Positions 8,598 through 17,752 of a DNA stretch of 64,000 bases are shown piece by piece. This DNA comes from an uncultured Cohaesibacter sp. (GTDB taxonomy: Bacteria; Pseudomonadota; Alphaproteobacteria; Rhizobiales; Cohaesibacteraceae), in assembly GCF_963678225.1 (NCBI RefSeq), contig NZ_OY782764.1:2175001-2239000 (forward strand), written 5' to 3'. The position numbers and the translations under genes are program-made. Each line of letters starts with the position of its first letter. Within the stretch, counting starts at the first letter, position 1. The notes under the pieces were generated by a model. It made no database searches. It was not told where the DNA came from and was given only the letters and a program-made list of their open reading frames with translations.

Positions 8598-9599
8598 ATG
8601 AAAAAGTTCCTGAACAAACCTGAAGATTTTGTCGATGAGATGCTGGAAGGCATCTATCGCGCACATCCGGAAGTGACCTTCACTGATGGTGATATGCGGT
8701 GTTTTGTAACGGCCAAACCTGTGCCCGGAAAAGTGGGCATCGTCACGGGGGGCGGATCAGGTCATCTGCCTTTGTTCCTTGGATATGTGGGCAAGAACAT
8801 GTTGGATGGTGCCGGCGTCGGGGGCGTCTTTCAGTCTCCGAGCTCGGATCAATTGCTCAACGTTACCAAATATGTCGATCAGGGCGCTGGCGTACTCTAT
8901 CTCTATGGCAATTATACCGGCGATATCATGAATTTCGACATGGCAGGAGAACTTGCCGAACTGGATGACATCGAAACCGCAACGGTTGTTGGCAATGACG
9001 ATGTAGCCTCATCTGTTGTTGGCGAAGAGCATAAGCGGCGCGGCGTTGCTGGCATTTTCTTTCTCTACAAGGTCGCCGGTGCGGCTGCGGCTCAGATGAA
9101 GCCTCTGGCCGAGGTCAAACGGCTCACCGAAAAGGCCAAGAGCCAGGTGCGGACCATGGGCGTTGCCCTGTCTCCATGCATTGTGCCTGAGGTCGGCAAG
9201 CCAAGCTTCCAGATCGGTGATGACGAAATGGAAATCGGCATGGGCATCCATGGCGAGCCGGGCATCTCGCGCAAGGCGCTTGAGCCGGTGGATGCTGTGG
9301 TCGAGGAAATGGCCAGCAAGATATTTGCCGAACAATCCTATGAAAAGGGAGACGAAGTGGCCGTTCTCATGAACGGGCTTGGCGGCACGCCCCTTGAAGA
9401 ACTCTATATCGCTTACCGGCGCCTTGGTCAGCTGCTGGATGAGAAAGAAGTCAAGATCCGTCATGTCTGGCTGGGTGAATTCGCCACCTCCATGGAAATG
9501 GCAGGTTTCTCGATCTCCATCATGAAGCTTGATGACGAGTTGGAACCGCTGATCGCAGCCGAGGTTGAAACGCCTTTCTTCAAGCATTTCGCTGGCTAA
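8598..9599 (+). CDS. dhaK: Dihydroxyacetone-kinase-type subunit DhaK
   Basis: This 333-residue protein is the substrate-binding half of a dihydroxyacetone (or related keto-triose/tetrose) kinase. The substrate loop GGGSGH (residues 51-56), the GD at 108-109 and the hemiaminal-forming His218 (GIHGEPG) are all present. A GGAAGAGAA sequence precedes the ATG. DhaL follows after 11 nt. There is no phosphotransferase partner DhaM nearby, so the pair probably uses ATP, as in related erythrulose kinases. The true substrate could be dihydroxyacetone, erythrulose or another small ketose; context does not settle it. Confidence 0.88.
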   Translation: MKKFLNKPEDFVDEMLEGIYRAHPEVTFTDGDMRCFVTAKPVPGKVGIVTGGGSGHLPLFLGYVGKNMLDGAGVGGVFQSPSSDQLLNVTKYVDQGAGVLYLYGNYTGDIMNFDMAGELAELDDIETATVVGNDDVASSVVGEEHKRRGVAGIFFLYKVAGAAAAQMKPLAEVKRLTEKAKSQVRTMGVALSPCIVPEVGKPSFQIGDDEMEIGMGIHGEPGISRKALEPVDAVVEEMASKIFAEQSYEKGDEVAVLMNGLGGTPLEELYIAYRRLGQLLDEKEVKIRHVWLGEFATSMEMAGFSISIMKLDDELEPLIAAEVETPFFKHFAG

Positions 9600-9610
9600 G
9601 GGAGCTTGTC

Positions 9611-10258
9611 ATGCAGACACTTGATGCGAAATCCGTTGCAGGTCTCTTTTCGCGCTTTGCTGAGAGGTTTGAAAAAGAGCGGGAGGCTCTGATTGAACTC
9701 GATAGCAAGGTTGGGGATAGCGACCTGGGGCTGACAATGGCGAAAGCCTTCCGAGCAGCCAGCGATGCCGTCGGGGCATTGGATGCACCCGATCTGGCCT
9801 CTCAAATGAAGACTGCCGGTGCGGCGATTGCCAAGGCAGCCCCTTCGACGATGGGGACGCTTATGGCGACCGGGTTCCTGCGAGGCTCCAAGGCGCTTGA
9901 CGGAGCTGTCGCTCTGGATGTCGCCGGACTTGCAAGCTTCTGGGAAGCCTATGCAAACGGCGTTGCCATGCGCGGCAAAGCTGCGCTTGGAGACAAGACC
10001 GTGCTTGATGTGCTGGACCCAATCGCGCGCTGTTTCAAGGCTGAAGCTGAAAAGGGCGCGCCACTGGAGGTGGCCTGTGAGGCGGCTGCCAAGGCTGCCG
10101 ATGAGGCGCTTGAAGCAACCAAGCTTCTGGTTGCTCAGCATGGCAAGGCCGCTGCTTTCCAGGAAAAATCGCGCGGTTTGCAGGATGCTGGTGGCACCGT
10201 CGCTTGTATTCTGGCTGATGAATTGAACGGATTTATGAAAGCTGCAACGGCAAGCTGA
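9611..10258 (+). CDS. dhaL: Dihydroxyacetone-kinase-type subunit DhaL
   Basis: The 215-residue helical-barrel subunit binds nucleotide and magnesium and transfers phosphate to the substrate held on DhaK. The metal motif ELDSKVGDSDLG (residues 29-40) keeps the three aspartates. It has Leu where the usual GDGDHG has His. The second nucleotide loop (RGKAALGDKTVLD) is intact. It is co-transcribed with dhaK. Stand-alone DhaL proteins usually accept phosphate from DhaM or use ATP, and the missing DhaM favours ATP. Confidence 0.87.
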   Translation: MQTLDAKSVAGLFSRFAERFEKEREALIELDSKVGDSDLGLTMAKAFRAASDAVGALDAPDLASQMKTAGAAIAKAAPSTMGTLMATGFLRGSKALDGAVALDVAGLASFWEAYANGVAMRGKAALGDKTVLDVLDPIARCFKAEAEKGAPLEVACEAAAKAADEALEATKLLVAQHGKAAAFQEKSRGLQDAGGTVACILADELNGFMKAATAS

Positions 10259-10277
10259 TCTGTTCCAAACCCTTTTT

Positions 10278-10308
10278 CTGCGCGTCATGCTGAGCCATTT
10301 GCGCGCAG
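10278..10308 (+). promoter_or_regulatory. Weak stem-loop between dhaL and tctC
   Basis: CTGCGCG at 10278-10284 pairs with CGCGCAG at 10302-10308 over a 17-nt loop in the 157-nt gap upstream of the binding-protein gene. It may be an RNA-processing or stability element. The short stem and long loop make this tentative. Confidence 0.3.
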
Positions 10309-10415
10309 GAAATACCGACCATCGCGCCAGGCCCCTGTTGGAGGGGGATCGACTGCGAGAGGAGCGGTGAATCCGGGAGGATTCGTAATTCAAAACTATC
10401 AGGTGGGAGGACACC

Positions 10416-11402
10416 ATGACAAAGAATCTGATGAAAGCCCTTTTGGGGGCAACAATTTTGGGCCTCGGAACGCTCGCAAGCTCGGTCGCTTCGGCTGAAT
10501 GTGACTGGAAACCGAAACGCGCGGTTACCTATATTGTTCCTTGGGGCGCTGGCGGAGGCACTGATGCGAATGCGCGTATGCTTTCGAGCCTGCTGAGCGA
10601 GGAAATGGGGCAGCCCTTCAATGTGGTGAACCGGACGGGCGGCAATGGTGTCACAGGGCACTCGGCCATTATTCGCGCCAAGCCAGATGGCTATACGATC
10701 GGTTCATCCACTACCGAGATCAATACGATGCATTGGATCGGCCTCACAGATATCAATTATGAGCAATTGACGCCGATTGCCCTGTTGGATCTGGTTCCTG
10801 CTGGCTTTACGGTCGCTGCGGACTCTCCTTACAACAGTCTTGCGGAAGTGCTGGCGGAGGCGAAAGCCAATCCGGGAAAAATCACGGCATCGGGTACGTC
10901 TCAGGGCGGTATCTGGCATCTGGCCCTTGCTGGCCTGTTGAATGCTGAAGGGATGGACCCCGCATCCATTCGCTGGATTCCCTCCAAGGGCGCAGCACCT
11001 GCAATCAAGGAACTGATGGCCGGGGGCGTGAATGTCATCACCGTTGCCCAGTCCGAGGTCAAGTCGCTCATCGAGCAAGGTGAACTCAAGGGCCTTGCCT
11101 ATATGAACGACGAGCGCATGCCTTCTTTGCCCGATATTCCCACCACAGTCGAACAGCTGGATTCTGGCTGGACGCTTTCTTCCTATCAGGCCCTCACTGG
11201 CCCGGCCGGAATGGACAAGGATATTGCCTGCTCTTATGAGAAAGCCGTGCTCAAGGTTTTGAAAACCAAGGAATGGGCCGACTTTAAAGCAAGCCGCGGC
11301 GCTGATGTCGTGATCATGGGAGCTGATGAAGTTGGCAGTCTTATTGCCAAAACCGATAAGAATCTCGGAGACACCATCAAGGCAATCGGCCTGGCCAAGT
11401 AG
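10416..11402 (+). CDS. tctC: Tripartite tricarboxylate transporter substrate-binding protein
   Basis: This 328-residue periplasmic protein of the TctC/Bug family delivers an organic acid or related solute to the TctAB membrane complex. The signal peptide covers residues 1-27 (ends VASA/EC). Bug-family motifs are present, including IVPWGAGGGTDANAR and VVNRTGGNGVTGHSAI. A GGTGGGAGG ribosome site precedes the ATG. TctB and TctA follow. The substrate is unknown; the neighbours suggest a small hydroxylated acid that ends in an aldol cleavage. Confidence 0.92.
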   Translation: MTKNLMKALLGATILGLGTLASSVASAECDWKPKRAVTYIVPWGAGGGTDANARMLSSLLSEEMGQPFNVVNRTGGNGVTGHSAIIRAKPDGYTIGSSTTEINTMHWIGLTDINYEQLTPIALLDLVPAGFTVAADSPYNSLAEVLAEAKANPGKITASGTSQGGIWHLALAGLLNAEGMDPASIRWIPSKGAAPAIKELMAGGVNVITVAQSEVKSLIEQGELKGLAYMNDERMPSLPDIPTTVEQLDSGWTLSSYQALTGPAGMDKDIACSYEKAVLKVLKTKEWADFKASRGADVVIMGADEVGSLIAKTDKNLGDTIKAIGLAK

Positions 11403-11431
11403 CCTCGTTCCATAATCCATATTCCGAAGCC

Positions 11432-11479
11432 GACGCGCAGCTTCACTCATCTCTTCATAAGAAGGGATGGCTGCGCGTC
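11432..11479 (+). promoter_or_regulatory. Intercistronic stem-loop after tctC
   Basis: GACGCGCAGC (11432-11441) pairs perfectly with GCTGCGCGTC (11470-11479). An inner stem CATCTCTTC/GAAGGGATG closes an ATAA loop. No U-tract follows. It lies between the binding-protein gene and tctB, the same place as hairpins after the other binding-protein genes here, and probably stabilises the upstream message or limits read-through to the membrane genes. Confidence 0.6.
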
Positions 11480-11638
11480 AGTCCGGAAAGGTGCGGGAGC
11501 ATGCCATATATCCGGGCATATCCACCTGTTTGGAAAGGGGCGTCCTTGAGGGCGCATTACCGTTCGCCAGTGCGGCTATGCTTCGTTGATGATGACCTCA
11601 CGCATCTTGACGAGAGGTTGGAGAATGCGAGTTATCTC

Positions 11639-12121
11639 ATGTTTAACAAGGATATTTTGACAGGGATCATCCTGTCCTGCTCAGGCGGCTGGATTGCCTG
11701 GCAAGCGCAAAGCTTTCCCCGGCTTGGCGGCATGAAGTTCGGCCCGGGCCTTTTCCCTACAATTGCCGGAACGGGACTGGCAATCTGTGGGCTTCTGGTC
11801 CTGATCACCGGTATCATGGCCATGAGAAGGGCTGAAGTAAGGGATGGCGCCGCTGCTACGGTTTCACGTCTTTCCCCCAAAGCCTGGATCAATTCCATCG
11901 CGCTGGTGCTCGGGGTCATTCTGTTTGCAGAATTTCTCGATACCGTCGGCTTTCACCTGTTGGCTTTTCCGCTGATGCTTTGCCTGCTGCTGCTCTATGG
12001 CACCAAATGGTGGAAGGCAATAGTGCTGGCGCTTGGTGTAACCATGCTCGTCCATTTCCTCTTCTATTCGTTTCTGCATGTTCCCCTGCCGTGGGGATGG
12101 CTGGAACCGTATGCTTGGTGA
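11639..12121 (+). CDS. tctB: Tripartite tricarboxylate transporter small membrane subunit
   Basis: The 160-residue protein has the four hydrophobic segments of the TctB family (DUF1468) and forms the membrane complex with TctA. I start at the ATG at 11639, because MFNKDILTGIILS opens directly into the first membrane helix. An upstream in-frame start at 11501 would add 46 charged residues that are not family-like. TctA begins 7 nt after the stop. Confidence 0.85.
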   Translation: MFNKDILTGIILSCSGGWIAWQAQSFPRLGGMKFGPGLFPTIAGTGLAICGLLVLITGIMAMRRAEVRDGAAATVSRLSPKAWINSIALVLGVILFAEFLDTVGFHLLAFPLMLCLLLLYGTKWWKAIVLALGVTMLVHFLFYSFLHVPLPWGWLEPYAW

Positions 12122-12127
12122 GCCACT

Positions 12128-13651
12128 ATGTTGACAAATGTTCTATTAACGGTGCTGGCGCCCGACAATCTTCTGATCATTGGCCTGACAACGATCTATG
12201 GCTGCTTTATCGGTGCTGTTCCCGGATTGACAGCAACAATGGCTGTGGCCTTGCTGGTGCCTTTCACATTCTTCCTCGATCCCATTCCGGCCATTAGCGC
12301 CATTGTCGCAACGACGACGACGGCCATTTTTGCAGGTGATATCTCCGGAACTTTGCTTCGGATACCCGGCACACCCGCGTCCGCTGCCTATGTCGATGAT
12401 GCTCATACCATTTCCCGCAATGGCAAACCGCGGACAACGCTTCTGATCTCTCTTCTGACCGCTTCGATTGGCGGAGTGATCGGTGTAATCATCCTGATGT
12501 TGATTGCTCCGCAGTTGGCCCATATTGCCATCAGCTTCTCAAGTTATGAAACCTTCTGGCTGGCTTGCCTCGGGCTGAGCTGTGCCGTGTTCGTAGGCGG
12601 CGGATCGGTCCCCAAAAACTTTGCCAGTCTATTTATCGGCCTGGCCATTGCATGTGTCGGCATCGATGTGGCGGTTGGCTATCCCCGTTTCACCTTCGGG
12701 GTTGATGATCTGATGGATGGCATCACGTTCATTCCGGCCATGATCGGTATTTTCGCCTTTTCAGAAGTGTTGCGCACGGTCCAGTCTCTGCGAAAAGAAG
12801 AGACGCAATTGCAAACGATCACCGAGCCATTCTGGGCTGCTCTGAAGGGAGCCGTGAACGCCATTCGTCGCTATGCTATAACGGTGTTGCGGTCTTCCGT
12901 AATTGGAACGGTGGTTGGCGCTCTGCCCGGTGCTGGCGCAGATATTGCCGCCTGGATCTGCTATGCGCTGGCACGGCGCACATCCAAAGAGCCTCAAACA
13001 TTCGGAAAAGGCAGCATGGATGGTATTGCCGCGGGCGGGTCGTCAAACAATGCGGCTATCAGCGGCGCATGGACACCAGCATTGGTGTTCGGGATTCCCG
13101 GTGATTCCGTAACCGCCATCGCCATCGGTGTGTTGCTGCTCAAGGGCATGACGCCGGGGCCGCGCATTTTCATTGACCAGCCGGAACTGACCTCTGCTCT
13201 GTTTGGCTCTTTTCTTGTTGCCAATATCATGATGATCCCCATGGGGATGCTGGCCATCTTCTGCTCGACCTACATTTTGAAGGTTCCGCGCGCGGTGATG
13301 GCCCCCGTTATCCTGCTCTTTTCCATGGTCGGGGCCTATGCCATTTCAGGGAGTGTCACAGCGATCTGGATCGTGCTGGTGCTCGGCTTGATGGGTTACC
13401 TCATGGCCAAAGTTGAAATCCCGTTGGCACCGGCGATTCTGGGCATCGTTCTTGGCAAGATCATCGAAGACAATTTCATGGTGTCGATGATCAAGGCACA
13501 GGGCAATTTCCTGACATTCTTCGACCGCTCCTACGCATTGGTGCTGGGGATCGTGACATTGATCATTTGGCTTCTGCTCATTGCAAGAGCCGTGCGCGAG
13601 ATGGTTTCCGGAGGATATCGGGCGAACAGCTCGGCACCGTCCGGAAAATGA
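12128..13651 (+). CDS. tctA: Tripartite tricarboxylate transporter large membrane subunit
   Basis: This 507-residue, roughly 12-helix permease uses an ion gradient to import the solute bound by TctC. The two conserved glycine-rich family motifs are visible: GAVPGLTATMAVALL near residue 31 and GGSSNNAAISGAWTPALVFGIPGD near residues 302-325. The gene overlaps no neighbour and lies 6 bases after tctB. Confidence 0.93.
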   Translation: MLTNVLLTVLAPDNLLIIGLTTIYGCFIGAVPGLTATMAVALLVPFTFFLDPIPAISAIVATTTTAIFAGDISGTLLRIPGTPASAAYVDDAHTISRNGKPRTTLLISLLTASIGGVIGVIILMLIAPQLAHIAISFSSYETFWLACLGLSCAVFVGGGSVPKNFASLFIGLAIACVGIDVAVGYPRFTFGVDDLMDGITFIPAMIGIFAFSEVLRTVQSLRKEETQLQTITEPFWAALKGAVNAIRRYAITVLRSSVIGTVVGALPGAGADIAAWICYALARRTSKEPQTFGKGSMDGIAAGGSSNNAAISGAWTPALVFGIPGDSVTAIAIGVLLLKGMTPGPRIFIDQPELTSALFGSFLVANIMMIPMGMLAIFCSTYILKVPRAVMAPVILLFSMVGAYAISGSVTAIWIVLVLGLMGYLMAKVEIPLAPAILGIVLGKIIEDNFMVSMIKAQGNFLTFFDRSYALVLGIVTLIIWLLLIARAVREMVSGGYRANSSAPSGK

Positions 13652-13750
13652 AATCCAAACGGGTTCGAAAAGGACACGTTGCTGAATTGAGACTTTTGGT
13701 ACGGGTTGAGAGCCAAAAACCGCGTGCCAGTAACTGAAAGAAGGTACAAA

Positions 13751-14515
13751 ATGAACTGGTTGCGAGAACAATTGAAAACCGGGCGCTGTGTGCGCTGTAT
13801 CTGGCTGGAACTCGCCTCTCCGGCACTGGCTGAAGCTGCCGTTTGGGCGGGATGGGACTGTGTTCTCATCGACAACGAACACGGACCGGCGGATCTGGAA
13901 GCGACGGTCAACATGGTTCGAGCCGTTGAAGCTGCTGGCGGTCATGCAGTCGTGCGGGTCCCCTGGAATGATCAGGTTTATCTCAAACGGATTCTCGAAC
14001 TTGGCATCAAGTCCCTGATGATCCCGATGATCTGCGACAAGGCTTCCGCAGAGGCAGCGGCGGCAGCGACACACTATCCTCCAACCGGTACCCGTGGATA
14101 TGCCGCACCATGCGGGCGGGCTTCTCACTATGGGGCCAAGACCGACTATCTGAAAACGTCTGATGAAGAGGTTTTTGTCATCGGTCAGATCGAGCATAAG
14201 GATGCGCTACCCAATATTGGTGAGATCGCCGAGGTGGACGGTATCGAAATGCTCTTTATCGGGCCGAACGATCTCGCTGGCACCATTGGTCTTCTGGAGC
14301 AGCTGGGCGAAGATGATGCAGAAGCTCTTGCTGCCGAAGCTGAAGAGAAAATCAAGGCTGCCGGCAAATATATGGGTACAGTCAAACGCCCGCGTTGGAG
14401 CTTTGCCGAGTTGAAGGGGCGTGGCCATAACTTTCTTGCTGGCCCGGGTGATATCGGGCTGTTTATGGAAGCTGCAAAAGCTGCCAATGAAGAGATGAAG
14501 AACGAGGTCGGTTGA
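13751..14515 (+). CDS. HpcH/HpaI-family 2-oxo-acid aldolase
   Basis: This 254-residue class II aldolase cleaves a 2-keto-4-hydroxy acid to pyruvate (or a related oxoacid) plus an aldehyde. Active-site residues line up with HpcH: His44 (DNEHGP), Arg69 (VVRVPWND), Glu148 (GQIEHKD) and Asp174 (IGPNDLA). I choose the ATG at 13751, preceded by GAAAGAAGG; an in-frame start at 13706 has no ribosome site. As the last gene of the dhaKL-tctCBA unit, it may supply the carbonyl compound that DhaKL phosphorylates. A 2-keto-3-deoxy sugar acid or a 4-hydroxy-2-oxo acid are possible substrates. Confidence 0.87.
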   Translation: MNWLREQLKTGRCVRCIWLELASPALAEAAVWAGWDCVLIDNEHGPADLEATVNMVRAVEAAGGHAVVRVPWNDQVYLKRILELGIKSLMIPMICDKASAEAAAAATHYPPTGTRGYAAPCGRASHYGAKTDYLKTSDEEVFVIGQIEHKDALPNIGEIAEVDGIEMLFIGPNDLAGTIGLLEQLGEDDAEALAAEAEEKIKAAGKYMGTVKRPRWSFAELKGRGHNFLAGPGDIGLFMEAAKAANEEMKNEVG

Positions 14516-14842
14516 TTTTCATCTCTGGCCATATGATTTCGTGCCGGTCTTCCCCACGGATGCAGGCAAAGACATCAACGAAAGCCCCTCCCGACCCTGT
14601 TTGGAAGGGGTTCCTGCCCTAACTGTAGTGTATGGCAAATGCATGGCGGAGAAAAAATCGGCTGTCAAACCAGCGATCGATGATCGTCCTAAATTTAGTG
14701 AATAGCATGAAAACTCAGTAGAAATTACATGTTTTTGTTTAGTGATGTTCAATAATTTAAATATTTGCTCATAGAAACCAGATGCATTAAAAAAACATTA
14801 TAGTTCGGTCAAAGAGGGCAAAGCGAGAGAGGAAAAACGCGA
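14516..14842. other. Intergenic region with promoter of the LacI regulator gene
   Basis: This 327-bp gap follows the aldolase gene. Its first part has a poor CCCCTCC...GGAAGGGG repeat near 14585-14610 that could terminate the upstream operon weakly. Its second half is AT-rich and carries the operator-like boxes at 14694-14759. Confidence 0.45.
14694..14759 (-). promoter_or_regulatory. Candidate autoregulatory operator of the LacI gene
   Basis: Positions 14738-14759 are the exact inverse copy of the 22-nt element at 8222-8243. A second box, TTTAGTGAAT (14694-14703), is the reverse complement of the TTCACTAA boxes upstream of dhaK. The pair lies 85-150 nt before the LacI-family start, which suits autoregulation by the same repressor. 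Confidence 0.5.
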
Positions 14843-15898
14843 ATGGCTGCTGGGCCTAAACAAAACCCAACTTTACGGCAGGTTGCTGAACATGCTGGTG
14901 TTTCAGTTACCACCGCGTCTCTTGTCCTTAATCGTAAAGGTGAAATCTCAGAAAATACGCGCGCGAATGTGCTGCGTGCCATGGCCGAATTGAATTACAC
15001 TCCGCGTGGAGAGCGAAGCACCGCGGATTCCGATGCCTCTGATGCGCAGAATGCCGTCCGCTTTCTCAAGATTGTGCGCCATGGACAGACCCTGAACCGA
15101 GATCACAACGTCTTCATATCGGACTATATTGACGGCATGTCCTATGAAGCAACCAGACGCGATTATTCGCTTCAGGTTGTCTCGCATGAAGCCGTGGATG
15201 TTGCATCGATAATCGAGGAAATTTCCAAGTCAGACCTGCGTGGTATCGTCGCTTTGGGAACCGAGTTGAGTGACGAAGACATTCATCTGATCAATGACTG
15301 CGGCGTCCCCAATGTGATCATCGATACATATCGTCCGTTCGTTGATGGCAATTTCATCGACATGGACAATGAACAACTGGTGCATCTTGCGCTCGCGCAC
15401 CTCGCCTCCAACGGATTTAGGCGGATTGGCCTTGTGAGCAGCTACTCTGAGGTGAATAATTTCAAGCTCCGCCATGAAGCCTATATGCGGGCCATGAACG
15501 CGCATGGGTTGGAGATTGAAGAGGAGAATATTCTTTCGGTCTGCGCCACCATAGAAGAAGCCTACGAAGATTCTATCAAGCAGCTCTCCAACATCAAAAA
15601 GCTTTCAGACGCCTATTTTTGTGCCAATGATGTGATCGCCTTCGGCTTTATTCGGGCGTTGCGTGAACTTGGTTATTCTGTGCCCGGCGATATTTCCGTC
15701 GTAGGGTTTGATAATCTGCCGATGGCAAGCATGTTTGACCCGCCGCTCACGTCTCTCAATGTGCCCAAGCAGCGCATTGGTGCCATGGCTATTCGCTTTC
15801 TGGATGATTTGATTGTCGCCAACGAAAAGCAGCCACCGGTCAAAGTGCTGTTGTCCGGAGATCTTGTTATCCGCAAAAGCGTCAAGCTGGCCGACTAA
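14843..15898 (+). CDS. LacI-family transcriptional regulator of the dhaKL-tct cluster
   Basis: The 351-residue protein has an N-terminal LacI helix-turn-helix (LRQVAEHAGVSVTTASLVLNR, about residues 10-30) and a periplasmic-binding-protein-like ligand domain ending SGDLVIRKSVK. It presumably represses the dhaK operon and its own gene until a pathway intermediate binds. GAGAGGAA precedes the ATG. The shared 22-nt element at both promoters is the best available operator candidate. Convergent with the EamA gene. Confidence 0.88.
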   Translation: MAAGPKQNPTLRQVAEHAGVSVTTASLVLNRKGEISENTRANVLRAMAELNYTPRGERSTADSDASDAQNAVRFLKIVRHGQTLNRDHNVFISDYIDGMSYEATRRDYSLQVVSHEAVDVASIIEEISKSDLRGIVALGTELSDEDIHLINDCGVPNVIIDTYRPFVDGNFIDMDNEQLVHLALAHLASNGFRRIGLVSSYSEVNNFKLRHEAYMRAMNAHGLEIEEENILSVCATIEEAYEDSIKQLSNIKKLSDAYFCANDVIAFGFIRALRELGYSVPGDISVVGFDNLPMASMFDPPLTSLNVPKQRIGAMAIRFLDDLIVANEKQPPVKVLLSGDLVIRKSVKLAD

Positions 15899-16117
15899 GC
15901 GGCGCCTCTGTTCATCCCGATTTTATACTGCGGTCAACCTGGCTGCCAATCACCTCATGCAGGATGGAATGCGCCAAAGGGGATAGACCGATGGCGTTGG
16001 AAGGGGAGGGACCTTGTTTTTTTCCAAGATGATCCGGACCTATGTTAAGGCCCGAATCTCCTTTAAGCCCAAATCACCTTTGGGTATGAGCCGGAGCTCT
16101 TCTTGTCCTCACACATG

Positions 16118-17155
16118 CTATGACTTGGATGGTGTGGAGGCCCTGCGGGATTTTGTCCGATCCAGCCCCAAGGCATGTTCACGGAAAATGACGAAAATGC
16201 CAGCACAGATCACCACAACTGCGCCAATGAGCACCTGTGGCAGCGGCACATCAGAAAACAGAAGATAACCGAAAAGTACGGCCCAGATCATGCTGGTATA
16301 ATCAAATGGCGCAATCGTTGAAGCATCTGCATATCGATAACTCTGGGTCATCAGAATTTGTCCGATACCACCAGAAATACCAACTATGAGCAGCAACATC
16401 AGGCTTTTCATGTCCGGCACGACCCAGGCCCAGTCTGTCCATATAAAGCCGATGGGGATTGAGAAGAGGGCTAGCCCTGTGCCCGCGCCATGGAACCAGA
16501 CAACTATGGTTGATGTTCGTTCTGTCTCGCAAAGCTTGCGTACGAAAATCATGGCAAGGCCCCCAAGAAAGGCCGATGTTGCCGCGCACATGGAGCCTAT
16601 GAACGCATTGCTATCCATCTCTCCAGCGCCCATGTGAGGGGAAAGGATGATGATGATGCCAAGAAAGCCAACTCCAACGGCTCCCCAGCGATAGATCCGG
16701 ACCTTTTCCTTAAGTATGAAGAAGGCCAATATGATGACGAAAAGCGGTGAAGCGAAGCCGATGGCGGTGGCATCCGGAAGCGGTAGCAAGGCATAAGCGG
16801 TGAAGGAGAACATCATCGAGATGATGCCGATACCTGATCGACCCAGATGTCCCAATGGGTGATTGGTTCTGAACGCAACGCCCAGTTCTCCCCGCAAAGC
16901 GACCATCAGTAACACAGGCCACAGGCCGATGAAGTTGCGGGCAAACACAATTTCGCCGACCGGCACCGTTTCCGAGGCGATCTTGAGTGTGACGGTCATG
17001 ATGCTGAACACCAGAGTGGAAGCCAGCTTGAGACCAATGCCCAGCACTGGTGCAGCGACCGTCATCGACTGTTTGGTATTACTTGGACCGGATGTGTCCT
17101 GTTCAACGGATTTTGCGGTGCCGCTGGTTTCTGGGGTGTTCTTTGTGAGCGTCAT
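16118..17155 (-). CDS. EamA/DMT-family transporter
   Basis: This 345-residue membrane protein has ten predicted helices in two EamA repeats, typical of the drug/metabolite transporter superfamily. Members export or import small metabolites and the substrate cannot be told from sequence. The N-terminal 40 residues are polar and cytoplasmic. The ATG at 17153-17155 has GAGGAG about 7-12 nt upstream; an earlier start at 17191 is less likely. It is divergent from the TRAP operon. Confidence 0.82.
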   Translation of the reverse strand: MTLTKNTPETSGTAKSVEQDTSGPSNTKQSMTVAAPVLGIGLKLASTLVFSIMTVTLKIASETVPVGEIVFARNFIGLWPVLLMVALRGELGVAFRTNHPLGHLGRSGIGIISMMFSFTAYALLPLPDATAIGFASPLFVIILAFFILKEKVRIYRWGAVGVGFLGIIIILSPHMGAGEMDSNAFIGSMCAATSAFLGGLAMIFVRKLCETERTSTIVVWFHGAGTGLALFSIPIGFIWTDWAWVVPDMKSLMLLLIVGISGGIGQILMTQSYRYADASTIAPFDYTSMIWAVLFGYLLFSDVPLPQVLIGAVVVICAGIFVIFREHALGLDRTKSRRASTPSKS

Positions 17156-17752
17156 CGCCCTGCTCCTCAAGTTCGCTTGGCCAATCACCAATACCCCTCG
17201 GCTGGCCTGCTGGCAGAGAGACCGGGAGAATCTGGCTATACGGGCCTTAGGAAGCGAGCCGTGTTACTTTTCTGGTGTGAAGATCAAGGGGTCTTCTTAA
17301 TCATGTCATGAAGGGATTCATAAAAGGCGAGTCTATCCGGGATCGGTTCGCCTGAGTTGGCTTGTTTTCAGCTTTTCCCCTGCCAACCCAACTGGCGCGA
17401 TTAATACTCGGGTTCATGGCAGTTTCAAGGTGCGTGTGCAGACATTCATGGTCTGCCAGCAAGGTTGTTGGGGAAATCCGTTTTCCCCAAGAGCAGCTTT
17501 GCCCATTCTTATTATTTTCCACGCAGCGACGAGGGTTTCTAGCGGCTTTCAACGGAGTTGAAACGATGCAGGTGGGGTCTTTCGAGAAATAACATATCAG
17601 TAGTAGATCAGTGGTACTTTTACTCTTGAATGAGTGATTTGATCATGTCTATAGTGGCCAGATCGGCTCGTGGAGGAATTGTCGGGTCGAGTCCATACAC
17701 GCAGTCGCCCCATGTGATTGCGCTTAGAGGTAATTAGTTCTGGGAGGAAATA
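17156..17752. other. Intergenic region between the EamA gene and the TRAP operon
   Basis: This 597-bp region contains a promoter for the TRAP genes near its right end (17626-17655). An open frame on the minus strand (17301-17552) has no family resemblance or ribosome site and is not called. I see no other structure. Confidence 0.4.
17626..17655 (+). promoter_or_regulatory. Sigma-70-like promoter of the TRAP operon
   Basis: TTGAAT (17626-17631) and TATAGT (17650-17655) are separated by 18 nt and lie about 100 nt before the dctP start. A TGATCA palindrome sits in the spacer and could be part of a regulator site, but that is speculative. Confidence 0.45.

Noticed and set aside
17301-17552. Small minus-strand open frame (83 codons) before the TRAP operon
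   Set aside because: No ribosome site, no hydrophobic or domain pattern, and no neighbour that would explain it.
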